The notes beneath the pieces were generated by a model that was given only the letters and a program-made list of their open reading frames with translations, was not told the origin of the DNA and made no database searches. Below, in pieces: positions 8,591-17,253 of a DNA stretch of 64,000 bases. The DNA is taken from positions 2,046,001-2,110,000 of the forward strand of contig NZ_CP080377.1 of the NCBI RefSeq assembly GCF_019443505.1, given 5' to 3'. The DNA comes from Janthinobacterium sp. PAMC25594 (GTDB lineage: Bacteria > Pseudomonadota > Gammaproteobacteria > Burkholderiales > Burkholderiaceae_D). Position numbers and translations under genes: made by a program. Every line of letters starts with the position of its first letter. The first letter of the stretch is position 1.

Positions 8591-9826
8591 CTAGATTGCA
8601 ACATCGCTATCCGTGTAGTGCTGAGCGCCGGACTTCCGGCTCAACACGAGATCCGCCAGCGTGAGCACCAATCCAATACTGAGTCCGACAGCCAAAATCG
8701 GCATGGCCGATCGCGGTCCATCTGCCATGAGTCTGTCCATCGCGAGAGGAACCGAACACAAGATCGCGACATTGTTGAGGGTTTCCGCAAATGCCAACAC
8801 CATCCCCTTGTCCGCACCGGCCCGCGCAGCCAAGATCACGGTACTCGAGGGCGCACCTGCGCCCAAGGCCGCGCCCCAGCAAGTCAGGCAAGCCAGGGAG
8901 CCGAGCAACGGTAACGGTAACAACATGAACAATGAGATGGATATCGTCACCAGTACGGTCACGAACACCAGCGAGACTTCTTCACGACCGCATAATTTTC
9001 GCAGCCATCCCGCCGAGAGATTGCCCATCCCCAAACCTATGCCAAAGGCCGTAACGGTGAGCCCGACCCCTGAAGCGCTAAAACCATAGCGTTGTTGCAG
9101 CACTTGCCCCGAAAGCAAGAATGCCGCGACTGCGGTGCCGTTCCATGCGCCTTTGGCGATCAGCGGCCTGAGCACTGCCCCGTTCTTTAACCAACTCAAG
9201 CCCGGCTGCGCTGTCGTAACAGTGTGCTGCATACGACGCGGCATCACGCGAACGCCGACAGCAAACGCGAGCAGGCAGCCGACAAAGGAGAAGAGAAAAG
9301 GCATGCGCCAACTGTACAGGTCCGTGAGTATCCCGGCCAGCGCTGGCCCTGCGGCAATGCCCAGTGTCATACCGAGCATCACGACGCCCATCGCTGCCGC
9401 TTGGCGCTCGCGCTCAACGACATCGGCAATCAAGGCGAATGCCACGGGGATGAGCGCGGCCGAGGCCATGCCGCCAAAAATTCTCAACCCAACCGCCACT
9501 TCCAGAGATGGGGCGAAGACGATGCCGATGCCATCGACGGCAAACAACAACAAGGCAACGAGCAATAGGCGTTCCCGATTGACCCGGTCCGAAAAATAGC
9601 CAAACACGGGCGCGGCCAGCGCGTAGGAACAGGCATAACTCGATATCAGCCAGCTCGCCCCCGCAGGAGAGGTCCGAAAGGCTTGCGCCAGTGGACTCAA
9701 CATCGACGACAGCATGAATTCGGTGAAGCCGACGAAATAGACGGTCATTGCCAAGACTAGGAGAAACATGCGACTGTTTCGCGGCGCTTGCACGGAGGTG
9801 GAAGAGATAGTGGAGCGATTATTCAT
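8591..9826 (-). CDS. MFS exporter, BcmT-like, predicted bicyclomycin efflux
   Basis: 411 residues, 12 hydrophobic segments, drug:H+ antiporter DHA1 type, with the loop 2-3 motif GYFSDRVNRERLL near residue 75. Last gene of the operon, 14 bp after the fifth dioxygenase. In known bicyclomycin clusters an MFS protein exports the product and gives self-protection, and Bcr of E. coli (bicyclomycin resistance) is of the same superfamily. No other resistance gene (for example a variant rho) is seen in the cluster, so this is the likely sole immunity determinant. Confidence 0.85.
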   Translation of the reverse strand: MNNRSTISSTSVQAPRNSRMFLLVLAMTVYFVGFTEFMLSSMLSPLAQAFRTSPAGASWLISSYACSYALAAPVFGYFSDRVNRERLLLVALLLFAVDGIGIVFAPSLEVAVGLRIFGGMASAALIPVAFALIADVVERERQAAAMGVVMLGMTLGIAAGPALAGILTDLYSWRMPFLFSFVGCLLAFAVGVRVMPRRMQHTVTTAQPGLSWLKNGAVLRPLIAKGAWNGTAVAAFLLSGQVLQQRYGFSASGVGLTVTAFGIGLGMGNLSAGWLRKLCGREEVSLVFVTVLVTISISLFMLLPLPLLGSLACLTCWGAALGAGAPSSTVILAARAGADKGMVLAFAETLNNVAILCSVPLAMDRLMADGPRSAMPILAVGLSIGLVLTLADLVLSRKSGAQHYTDSDVAI

Positions 9827-9840
9827 GGGTGCGGGCGAGG

Positions 9841-10731
9841 TCAGTAGAGTCCTTCGGTACCCAATTGATAGGTATTGCGAAGTATATTGTCGAGAAACTC
9901 TTTAAAGGGCATCGTGGAGACTAGGCCGTGCGCCGCATCGTATTGATACAAGTCCTCACCCATGCCGCTGTCGAGAAATAGAGCGTAGGAAAAGCGATCA
10001 GGACACGTTCTGCCGTCCGGCCGCTGCTCGGCCACGCGATGTGCCACGGCAGCAACGGGGGTGTGCGAGTGGCGCGTCAACATCTCCATCGCACAGCCAA
10101 AGTTGACAATGAATGTGCCCGCACGCGGCGTGATCGGCAGCCAACTATCGCCTCGTCGCACCTCCAAGCCAGGTTCCAGAGATCGCAACACCGTCACCCA
10201 GCCAGAGTCTTTGTGGGTATTGAGTCCGCGCGCACGGACCGATGGTCGGAAGTGATTGAATGTCATGTGGTAAGAACCTTTATCGGACAGGCAGCCTCCG
10301 GTTGCCGGGTTCCACAACTGCGTAGGAATATCCAGTTGCGCCAGCACGGCCCGCAAGATGGCCAGGCCCAGATTGCGCATGGCTATCGCTTGGAGCGTGA
10401 GCACAGGCGGGAAGACACGATCCCAAAAACGGCTCTCCAGGAAAAACTGCTCAACCTGGTCGGTATCGCGGACGAAATAGCCTTCATGCTCGGCAAGCCG
10501 ATCCGCACTCCATGCGTGAAAACCCTGGTAGCTATCAAAGGGGCCGCCGCTGCACGATTGGTAAAAGTTCGTCGCAAACAGATCACCGGCGGATAGATCG
10601 AGTTGCGCGGGAATATCGATGAAAAAAAAACCGTCTTGCAAAGCCTGCGATAGGCCCCCTGGCGCGGCAAACACCAGCGCATCGTTTTCGAGTTTGGCAC
10701 TCGCCCATGGGTATTCACTCTTCGTTAACAT
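9841..10731 (-). CDS. 2OG-Fe(II) dioxygenase, BcmG-like
   Basis: 296 residues of the isopenicillin-N-synthase-like fold. Iron ligands are His173 and Asp175 (THKDSGW) and His231 (VAHRVAEQ); the 2-oxoglutarate salt-bridge pair is Arg246 and Ser248 (DRFSY). The N-terminal DIOX_N-like region contains the conserved FFFIDIP and GDLFATNFY segments shared with its paralogues in this cluster. Expected to oxidise the cyclo(Ile-Leu) scaffold; which carbon cannot be told from sequence. Starts 27 bp after the previous stop; intact. Confidence 0.85.
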   Translation of the reverse strand: MLTKSEYPWASAKLENDALVFAAPGGLSQALQDGFFFIDIPAQLDLSAGDLFATNFYQSCSGGPFDSYQGFHAWSADRLAEHEGYFVRDTDQVEQFFLESRFWDRVFPPVLTLQAIAMRNLGLAILRAVLAQLDIPTQLWNPATGGCLSDKGSYHMTFNHFRPSVRARGLNTHKDSGWVTVLRSLEPGLEVRRGDSWLPITPRAGTFIVNFGCAMEMLTRHSHTPVAAVAHRVAEQRPDGRTCPDRFSYALFLDSGMGEDLYQYDAAHGLVSTMPFKEFLDNILRNTYQLGTEGLY

Positions 10732-10758
10732 AATTTGCTCTCCAGGCTAGCACCGCTC

Positions 10759-11703
10759 CTACAGTTGTTGATCATGGGCGTCATATGTTCGGGCAACCTC
10801 TTGGACCGCGAACTCCGCGACGGACTGCACCTTTTGCATCCCATCTGCCGCCCATCGATAGATATCGCCGCTCAAATCGCTATCGAGAAAGACCACATAA
10901 GAGTACCGGTCAGCCTGGCCGGCTTGACGCACAGTGCGTGCCACGCCATGTACGTTGGCGCGCACCGGCTGCACCATGTCCTCGGACAGCACTTCAAGGG
11001 AACTGCCGAAATTGACAATGAAATACCCTGGCTCGGGGTTGACCGCGTGCAGCTCACCGTCGATATGCGCCAGCAACCCCGGCTCGATGGAACGCAGCAC
11101 GGTCACCCATCCAGAATCTCGGTGAAACTTCGACCCGCGCGTGGGCTTGTCTGAGCGAAAATGGTTGAAAGCGAACAACTGGTGGCCCCCTCCCTCAGAC
11201 AAGCCACCGGTCAGTTGCGCCCACAGTTGCCGCGGTATCGCCAATCGCTGGAGCACTGCCCGTAATACTTGAATACCTACCCCGGCAAGGACATCCCCCA
11301 GTTCGTTCAAGTCAGGGGGAAGCAATCGCCAATTGCCGCGCTCGATATAAAAGTTTTCCCACTGATCATGCTCGCGATCAAAATAGCCCTGATACGCTCC
11401 GGGGACAGCGCAGGACTTGAACCCGGTATAGGCCGCCAACTCGCCTGTCGCAGCCGGTTCGAAGAAGTGCTGGGCAAAGCAGTCGCCGGCGCTCAGTTCG
11501 ATGTCGGACGGGATGCGGAGAAGAAAAAAACCCTGTCGCAAAGCACGTTCGAAGCCATCGCTGTCATCGAAGATGAGTTCGTCGCCGTCGAGACGGGAAC
11601 GCGCCATCACGACCGGGGGGATTGTCCCTGCAGCTTCCTGCTCCAATGGCATGGTCGGTAGGTGGACGGGGCGCCTTTGCGTCGGCGATGGAATGTGCGA
11701 CAT
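10759..11703 (-). CDS. 2OG-Fe(II) dioxygenase, BcmF-like
   Basis: 314 residues starting MSHIPSPTQ, chosen because AGGAG lies 7 bases upstream; the frame extends further 5' but would run into the preceding gene. Iron ligands His194 and Asp196 (FHRDSGW; Arg where the paralogues have Lys), His252 (NVHGVAR), and Arg266/Ser268 (DRYSY). Closest in appearance to the BcmG-like neighbour, sharing TVLRSIEPGL, which suggests a recent duplication relative to the others. In the characterised pathway one dioxygenase performs desaturation to the exocyclic methylene; position in the operon suggests, but does not prove, that role. Confidence 0.85.
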   Translation of the reverse strand: MSHIPSPTQRRPVHLPTMPLEQEAAGTIPPVVMARSRLDGDELIFDDSDGFERALRQGFFLLRIPSDIELSAGDCFAQHFFEPAATGELAAYTGFKSCAVPGAYQGYFDREHDQWENFYIERGNWRLLPPDLNELGDVLAGVGIQVLRAVLQRLAIPRQLWAQLTGGLSEGGGHQLFAFNHFRSDKPTRGSKFHRDSGWVTVLRSIEPGLLAHIDGELHAVNPEPGYFIVNFGSSLEVLSEDMVQPVRANVHGVARTVRQAGQADRYSYVVFLDSDLSGDIYRWAADGMQKVQSVAEFAVQEVARTYDAHDQQL

Positions 11704-11747
11704 GACTATTCTCCTTGCGTGATTGAGTTGACTTGAGCGCGTTGCGC

Positions 11748-12659
11748 TCAAGTCACCGCTGCGTGAACTTTGGGATGAAATTCGTAGTTCATCTCGGCCG
11801 CCTTGCGCTTCTGGAAGTCCAGAAACGACATCTTCGCGACGGGCTGCCCGTCGACATCGCATTGATATAAATCCTGAGTCCAGGCCGGTCCAATGTAGAC
11901 ACCGAATGTGAAGCGCTCCGGTTGTTCCGCCGTCCTGGGTGCCATGCCACGCACACGGTGGTAGCTCGCGCGCATCGCCTTCGACAACTGTTCAGTGAGC
12001 ACTTCGAATGCGTGGCCAATGACGACCGTGAAATGACCGGCAAGCGGATCGAACGGCACCCATTCCCCCTCCTCTAGCGACTCCAAACCAGGCTCTGTGG
12101 TGTACAAGGTCGTGATAAAGCCGCTATCCTTGTGCGCAGTCAAACCAATCGGGTGCTGCACCGCCGAGCGATAGTGATTAAAGATGCAGTACTGAAGCGA
12201 CTGGTTGTTCGACAACCCCGATGAGATCGTGTCAATGTGAGCGGCATCAATACCAGTACGTCGGAATAAATCTAATAGCACAGTGCGACTGAGCTCATTC
12301 AGAGAACCGAGTAGTGTGGTGACCTGCCCCGGCAGATACTCCCCCCATAGCGGCAGCTCAATCTGCAGCAATTCGTCTTGATCTCCTCCTGTTTGCGAAT
12401 ATCCTAGCAAGGACTTCACCAGATCCCGCGAGCGGAAACCGCGATATGCGTCATCGGACTGGCCAAGACAGTCGAGATAGTATTTCTGTGCTAATTCGAT
12501 GCCGGCCCGAAAGTCCATTCCTTCAGGATAGCGAAGGTAGAATGCTCCATGCTGGCGCATCCTGTCGAATCCATCTTGGTCCGCGAAGTGAAGTTGTCCT
12601 TTGGCCAGGGTTGCGGCCGGAAGAATCGTGCTCATGTGAGTTTCCATATAGTTTGGCAT
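11748..12659 (-). CDS. 2OG-Fe(II) dioxygenase, BcmE-like
   Basis: 303 residues from the first ATG; an in-frame ATG at 12635 (MSTILPAA) is an equally plausible start. Iron ligands are His176 and Asp178 (AHKDSGF) and His234 (SYHRVRG). The 2-oxoglutarate anchor is Arg249-Phe-Thr251 where the four paralogues have Ser, a conservative change. It follows the P450 gene by 24 bp and precedes the BcmF-like gene by 44 bp. Intact, with the same N-terminal FYLRYPEG segment as the family. Confidence 0.84.
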   Translation of the reverse strand: MPNYMETHMSTILPAATLAKGQLHFADQDGFDRMRQHGAFYLRYPEGMDFRAGIELAQKYYLDCLGQSDDAYRGFRSRDLVKSLLGYSQTGGDQDELLQIELPLWGEYLPGQVTTLLGSLNELSRTVLLDLFRRTGIDAAHIDTISSGLSNNQSLQYCIFNHYRSAVQHPIGLTAHKDSGFITTLYTTEPGLESLEEGEWVPFDPLAGHFTVVIGHAFEVLTEQLSKAMRASYHRVRGMAPRTAEQPERFTFGVYIGPAWTQDLYQCDVDGQPVAKMSFLDFQKRKAAEMNYEFHPKVHAAVT

Positions 12660-12683
12660 AACAGTAAAAAAATGCGGGGGGAT

Positions 12684-14183
12684 TTAGCGCCGTGGTGTGA
12701 TCGTGATGGTTCCGGCTTGCTTGGGGCGTGGCATCGAACTATGCGTGGCGACTGCCGTATCGATCTGGCTGACACAGACCTCGTAGCCGGTATAGAGTTC
12801 AACCAACACCAACGCCTGGACTCTAACGGCGAACAAACGACCAGGGCACTTTCTCGGATTACGTTCCGCATTGACCATGCTAAAAGAGTTGATCTCATAA
12901 CGATTGCGAGCTAAGACCGAAGCGGGCAGTTCGGCACAGGTCTTCATCAGTTGTTCAATGTTCCTGGCATCGAAGCGATCGGCATAAGGAAATACGCGCG
13001 CATCTCTGTTGGCACGACGCCGGTCCAGCCACAGTATGGTGTTGGCGGGAATTGTGACGCTCAAGCCGCGATGCTCAATCACGACCGGTCGCGTGATCCT
13101 GCGCCACAAGGCGCTAGGATTGCTGCCTCCCAGACGTAATGCTTCGAGGACGAGCACTGACGACACCGCAAGTGGGTCGGTTCTCTCGTCGATGGCCTGC
13201 AGTAAGCGCCCCCTCTCGTGCGGATGGGTTTCGAGAAACGCGATGCTCCACAATAGGCTCAGCGCCGTCGTATCGTACGTGGCAATGATGACCGTGCCCA
13301 ATTCCTTGAGCTGCTCGGCCGACAGCGCGCGTATCGACGCCAAGGTAAACGGCAGCTCAAAATGGTCGAACTGCGCACGGATCATATTCGCTGCGGGCGC
13401 TCCGGTGAGCGACTGAAAATTCGCCTCCAAGATATCGCGCGTTAAATCGACCACCAGTTCGGCGTCCTTGATGGCTTGCGGCGCCATTTTGCTGATCACT
13501 TCCGATGCGATCTCAAAAAAACTTTTGGCAATGAACCCGTATTGGGCGGAGTCAAGATACGCCGTCAAAGGCTTGTCCCGCAGATCCAATATCCCAGGGA
13601 TTACGCTGTCGATATGCGCGATCAACTGCAGCGAAAACGCATCGAGCGCCAATGGCTGCCCACTCAGCTTTGCCAGCCAGGCCTTGGCCTCTTCCCGGAT
13701 CGGCTCATCGAGGCCGGCGAGGTATTTTGAGTTCCCTAACACACGCTCGACCACGGCGCGCTTCGCCACACGCGTGGGATCGCCCGAGTCTAGGGCCCCC
13801 ATAAAGGATCCGAACAGACCGGCATTGGTGTCGATCGAAGGCGCCAAGTCCACATCCTGCACCAGCGGCATATTGGTACTCTGGTAGAGCGCGAGCGTTT
13901 CACCGAGCCAGAAAGTACACAGTCCCTCGTTGGCGTCGGCTAATTCAGCGATCCCCGACTGTTCGAAGTAGCTGGAAGCATCGAGGCCTTGCTCCTGGGT
14001 CGCCACACGGAAGGCGCCCTCGTGATCCGACGACACGCCAGAACCTGGATGATGGGCGATGACACCGGCATAGGGTAAATAGGATGGGCATCCCTTCCCG
14101 GTATCGGTACTCTCTCCATGCAGTCCGGTCCGCTCGCACGGTCGGCTTTTTTCAGGTTGGCATTCCAGTACATTTTTTATCAT
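12684..14183 (-). CDS. Cytochrome P450, BcmD-like
   Basis: 499 residues, longer than the usual 400 for bacterial P450s. The I-helix carries ATYDTT (301-306) with the acid-Thr pair for oxygen activation, the K-helix ExxR is EALR (347-350), and the haem-thiolate Cys is Cys446 in NPRKCPGR. The haem loop is unusual: the Phe and Gly normally 7 and 4 residues before the Cys are Ala and Asn. The start overlaps the previous stop as ATGA. In bicyclomycin biosynthesis a single P450 acts among the dioxygenases. No ferredoxin or reductase is encoded here, so redox partners must come from elsewhere. Confidence 0.85.
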   Translation of the reverse strand: MIKNVLECQPEKSRPCERTGLHGESTDTGKGCPSYLPYAGVIAHHPGSGVSSDHEGAFRVATQEQGLDASSYFEQSGIAELADANEGLCTFWLGETLALYQSTNMPLVQDVDLAPSIDTNAGLFGSFMGALDSGDPTRVAKRAVVERVLGNSKYLAGLDEPIREEAKAWLAKLSGQPLALDAFSLQLIAHIDSVIPGILDLRDKPLTAYLDSAQYGFIAKSFFEIASEVISKMAPQAIKDAELVVDLTRDILEANFQSLTGAPAANMIRAQFDHFELPFTLASIRALSAEQLKELGTVIIATYDTTALSLLWSIAFLETHPHERGRLLQAIDERTDPLAVSSVLVLEALRLGGSNPSALWRRITRPVVIEHRGLSVTIPANTILWLDRRRANRDARVFPYADRFDARNIEQLMKTCAELPASVLARNRYEINSFSMVNAERNPRKCPGRLFAVRVQALVLVELYTGYEVCVSQIDTAVATHSSMPRPKQAGTITITPRR

Positions 14184-15106
14184 TCTTGCGCCTCCTTATC
14201 ATACGGCAATTCAAGCACGCTATTTTTTATACCAAAGTCGGTATGCTCGTCCTGCCATGTCACGTTGTTGAACTCGAGTAGAAATTCCGCGACAGAGCCG
14301 AGCGTGCTGGCGCTTCGACCATCGGCGCTCACTTGATAAAGATTGCTGTCAGCGGAAGGATTCAGGAACGCGGCAAAGGAAAAACGATCCTCCCGACCCG
14401 AATGGGGGACGCATTGTCTGACACGATGTAAGGGCGCATGCACTTGCACGGGAAGCTGCTGGGTGAGCGCCTCAAGAGCCCCGCCAAAATGCACCAGGAA
14501 ATATCCGTCAACCGGTGCGATATCCTGCCACCGGCCATCGATGCGCGCCTCTAAGCCTGCCTGATCAAAGTACAGCACCGTAATAAAGCCCGTATCCTTG
14601 TGGGCGGGTGCGCCCGGTTGCGTGCGTTCGGGACGGTAATGGCTGACCCCGAACCACTGCACGCCGCACCCGTCGATGCAACCGTCGGTCACGTCGCGCC
14701 ACAAAGTTGGATCGATCCCCGCGATGCGCAGAATCTCGCCCAGAATCATCCTGGCATATCCGTACATCTGCTCACAAGCAACATTAACGGCAAGCGGAAA
14801 CTCGACTTCGCGCCGCGGCGTATCGATCAGGATATGCTCTGTCTGAAAACGATCGCGGTCGAAGTAAATACCAGCCTTGTGTCGATACCCGCGGTACTTC
14901 ATGTGCGCATGCGATGTAGTGGTATCGGCGTCAAGATAAAATTCACGCGCCAGCTTGATACCCGGCGCCGGATTGAAATCGTCCGGAATGCGCAGCGCAA
15001 AGCAACCGGCGCGCAACACCTCAAAGATGGCGTCAGGGTTGTCGAAGCACAAATACCCCTCCTTCATCCTGGCGCGGTGGGGAAGGTAGCGGTCACCGCT
15101 TATCAT
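14180..15106 (-). CDS. 2OG-Fe(II) dioxygenase, BcmC-like
   Basis: 308 residues. Iron ligands His169 and Asp171 (AHKDTGF), His227 (PLHRVRQ); 2-oxoglutarate pair Arg241/Ser243 (DRFSF). Both start and stop are 4-bp ATGA overlaps with the neighbours, so it is translationally coupled to the BcmB-like and P450 genes. It diverges more from the other four than they do from each other in the substrate-facing N-terminal half (DFNPAPGIKLAREFY). Role: one of the oxidative steps on the cyclodipeptide; exact carbon not assignable. Confidence 0.85.
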   Translation of the reverse strand: MISGDRYLPHRARMKEGYLCFDNPDAIFEVLRAGCFALRIPDDFNPAPGIKLAREFYLDADTTTSHAHMKYRGYRHKAGIYFDRDRFQTEHILIDTPRREVEFPLAVNVACEQMYGYARMILGEILRIAGIDPTLWRDVTDGCIDGCGVQWFGVSHYRPERTQPGAPAHKDTGFITVLYFDQAGLEARIDGRWQDIAPVDGYFLVHFGGALEALTQQLPVQVHAPLHRVRQCVPHSGREDRFSFAAFLNPSADSNLYQVSADGRSASTLGSVAEFLLEFNNVTWQDEHTDFGIKNSVLELPYDKEAQE

Positions 15107-16068
15107 GGGCTCTCCCCGCGTCTCTGTGTTCCCTGGTAAATTTCCTCGTCGTTAGCATCAATCAGGTTCCGCGAGCTGCATATCCGTCTCAGGCCAGCCT
15201 CCGTATTGAAGCAGTAGATCCCTACATCGCTGTCTGGTTCGCAGAAACTGGAGCTGAAATGCCCAAAGCTAAACCTATCGCTGGACTGGTGGCGGACACG
15301 GTGCATAATCGCGGCGACCGGTTGGGCCGACTCACGGGTCAGCACCTCCATCGATAAACCGAAGTTCACCACGAAATACGCGGGATCAGGTACGACTGAC
15401 TCCCAGTTCTCGTTGCGATTGATCTCCAGGCCAGCAGCGGTGGTACGAAGCAGGGTCACAAAGCCATCGTCTTTATGCGACGCCAAACCAACACCCGGCA
15501 AGGCGGGACGGTAATGGTTGAAGGTCAGATGGTAGGACCCTGCCGCGTCGGAGCAGCCCCCTGTCGCAGTCGGCCAATCACGTTCAGGTATGTCGGTGAG
15601 ACGCAGCACCGACCTAAGGACCGTATGGGCGAGGGCAACCATCTGCTCGCCAATATCCATAATCTCAATCGGGTAGTCTCGCTTCCAGAAGCGGCGCTCC
15701 AGCAGAAATTGCTCGATCTGATTGCTACGCTCGTGGAACCCGAGCAATGGATCGCCGAAATGCTCGGACGTCATCGAGCGAAATCTTCCGTAAGGCTGAG
15801 ATGTCGATCCTTGATAGAATCCGCCGGCAAAGGCGTCACCGGCCGATAGGTCGATGGTGGCGGGAATGTACAACAGAAAGATGCCATCACGTAATGCGCA
15901 GTGTCGTTGCGACTCGGAAGCAAAGGTCAAGGCATCTCCCTCGACACGCGCTCGAACGAGCGAGGCGACCACCTCCACTGGCCGCTCATCGACCCGCTTG
16001 CTGTAGACGTCCTGGTAAATGGCGCCCCGCTTTAAATCCCACTGTGGAAAAATGGAAGGCTGAGTCAT
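15103..16068 (-). CDS. 2OG-Fe(II) dioxygenase, BcmB-like
   Basis: 321 residues. Iron ligands His198 and Asp200 (SHKDDGF), His256 (MHRVRHQ); Arg265/Ser267 (DRFSF) for 2-oxoglutarate. It has an N-terminal extension of about 35 residues compared with the BcmG-like protein. Starts 2 bp after the cyclodipeptide synthase stop and ends in an ATGA overlap with the next gene. Shares TATGGCSDAAGSYHLTFNHY-type segment with the BcmG-like enzyme (TGGCLSDKGSYHMTFNH), showing common descent. Confidence 0.85.
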   Translation of the reverse strand: MTQPSIFPQWDLKRGAIYQDVYSKRVDERPVEVVASLVRARVEGDALTFASESQRHCALRDGIFLLYIPATIDLSAGDAFAGGFYQGSTSQPYGRFRSMTSEHFGDPLLGFHERSNQIEQFLLERRFWKRDYPIEIMDIGEQMVALAHTVLRSVLRLTDIPERDWPTATGGCSDAAGSYHLTFNHYRPALPGVGLASHKDDGFVTLLRTTAAGLEINRNENWESVVPDPAYFVVNFGLSMEVLTRESAQPVAAIMHRVRHQSSDRFSFGHFSSSFCEPDSDVGIYCFNTEAGLRRICSSRNLIDANDEEIYQGTQRRGESP

Positions 16069-16070
16069 CT

Positions 16071-16859
16071 TTAACGCCTCTTCAGTTTAATGGAAACAAC
16101 GGTCAGCGCCTGCAACTCAGGCAGTACGGTTGGAAACACCCCATCGGCAATTTCCGCCAGTGTGCTGAAGGAGCCCGGATAGACCATGACGGCATTGCCG
16201 TCTTTAACTAGGCAAGAAAAAATGGCGAACTCCTCGAGAAAATAATCGCAGGAACGTCGAATAAGGTATGTAGACCGATTATGACCGATCTCATCCAGGT
16301 CACTGCGATGGTAGTGACGACCAAACGCTTCGACCGAGTCCTTGAATTCAGGCGTGCGGTCGAAATAGTCTCGAATATGCCGACTGTATTGCGCATAGGC
16401 GCTGGTTTTCTGAATATCCTGGCATGTCACGAATTCGAATTCGGTGGTACCTCGATAGGATTCAACCAGTGAGCGATGTTCATCGATAAACTCGCGGCCT
16501 GATTTCAGGGCTGCTGGTAACGCCACTTCAGCCAGTAAGCCTAACTTGGTTTCCAGCGTAATTCGATGAATGCTATCGCCGATGAGTATCTTACATTTCG
16601 CGAAGCGGCGTGCTATCCATTCAAGCAGGGCATGAAATCGAGCCGGTTCAAAATTGCGATTCTCCAAACTGACACCAAGAAAGCATTCCGTTTCTGATTC
16701 GAAACTGGATCGCCGACTTGGTGGAGATACAAATGCAACCTGGGCTCGATATCGGCCCGCACGCTCATATGCAGGTGTGCGTTCATATTCATATATAGGC
16801 AATTCTACCGTTCGCGAATCCACTATCCCATCACTTTGAATTTCTCGCTGCCACTCCAT
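16071..16859 (-). CDS. tRNA-dependent cyclodipeptide synthase, BcmA-like
   Basis: 262 residues, within the 200-300 of the family. The catalytic Ser64 lies in FLGVSLENRNF near the N-terminus; the conserved Tyr206 and Glu210 (YFLEE) and the VYPG segment with Tyr227-Pro228 follow, as in XYP-type cyclodipeptide synthases. These enzymes use two aminoacyl-tRNAs; BcmA of known clusters makes cyclo(L-Ile-L-Leu), which is the inference here from context. First gene of the operon, with AAAGGA upstream of the ATG. Asn67 occupies the position used to define the other (NYH) subfamily. Confidence 0.9.
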   Translation of the reverse strand: MEWQREIQSDGIVDSRTVELPIYEYERTPAYERAGRYRAQVAFVSPPSRRSSFESETECFLGVSLENRNFEPARFHALLEWIARRFAKCKILIGDSIHRITLETKLGLLAEVALPAALKSGREFIDEHRSLVESYRGTTEFEFVTCQDIQKTSAYAQYSRHIRDYFDRTPEFKDSVEAFGRHYHRSDLDEIGHNRSTYLIRRSCDYFLEEFAIFSCLVKDGNAVMVYPGSFSTLAEIADGVFPTVLPELQALTVVSIKLKRR

Positions 16860-16909
16860 TATGAAATCCTTTTAGGTTGAAAAATTGTATCAAACAACAC
16901 TCGTGAGAC

Positions 16910-16942
16910 GAATTGACATGCGTCTTCATTAATCGTCAATTC
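16910..16942. promoter_or_regulatory. Possible operator upstream of bcmA
   Basis: Perfect inverted repeat GAATTGAC, 17-base spacer, GTCAATTC, 51 bp before the bcmA start. A TACAAT hexamer on the minus strand near 16888 could be the -10 box with a weak TTCGTC -35, placing the repeat around or just upstream of the promoter. The surrounding 390 bp (16860-17253) are AT-rich and hold no gene. Function inferred. Confidence 0.45.
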
Positions 16943-17253
16943 GATATAATTTCAACAACTTAAAAAATAATTCAACTATTATTTCGGAAATCGACTAAAA
17001 CTTTCCGACATGGCTTAGGCTTTAGCGCAGTGGAGTTATTTGTTTAGTGGAATGATATTTACAAAAGGATTGCATGGTAAGTCCATTTTTTTGGACTTCG
17101 CAGGGTTTGTGCGTATTCCGGTGATCGTGCCCATCCGTTCTGGTCTATCACGCCCACTTGCGCACCAATCTCTCAAGTTATCGTGAAAACCCGGTAGTGT
17201 ATGCGCGCACGTTCTATCCCATTCAATGACGAGATCGGTACTGTCACCTAGCC

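Noticed and set aside
16071..16859. Reading the bcmA gene as a hypothetical protein or acyltransferase
   Set aside because: The FLGVS segment, YxxxE pair and VYPG motif fit cyclodipeptide synthases, and the gene context agrees.
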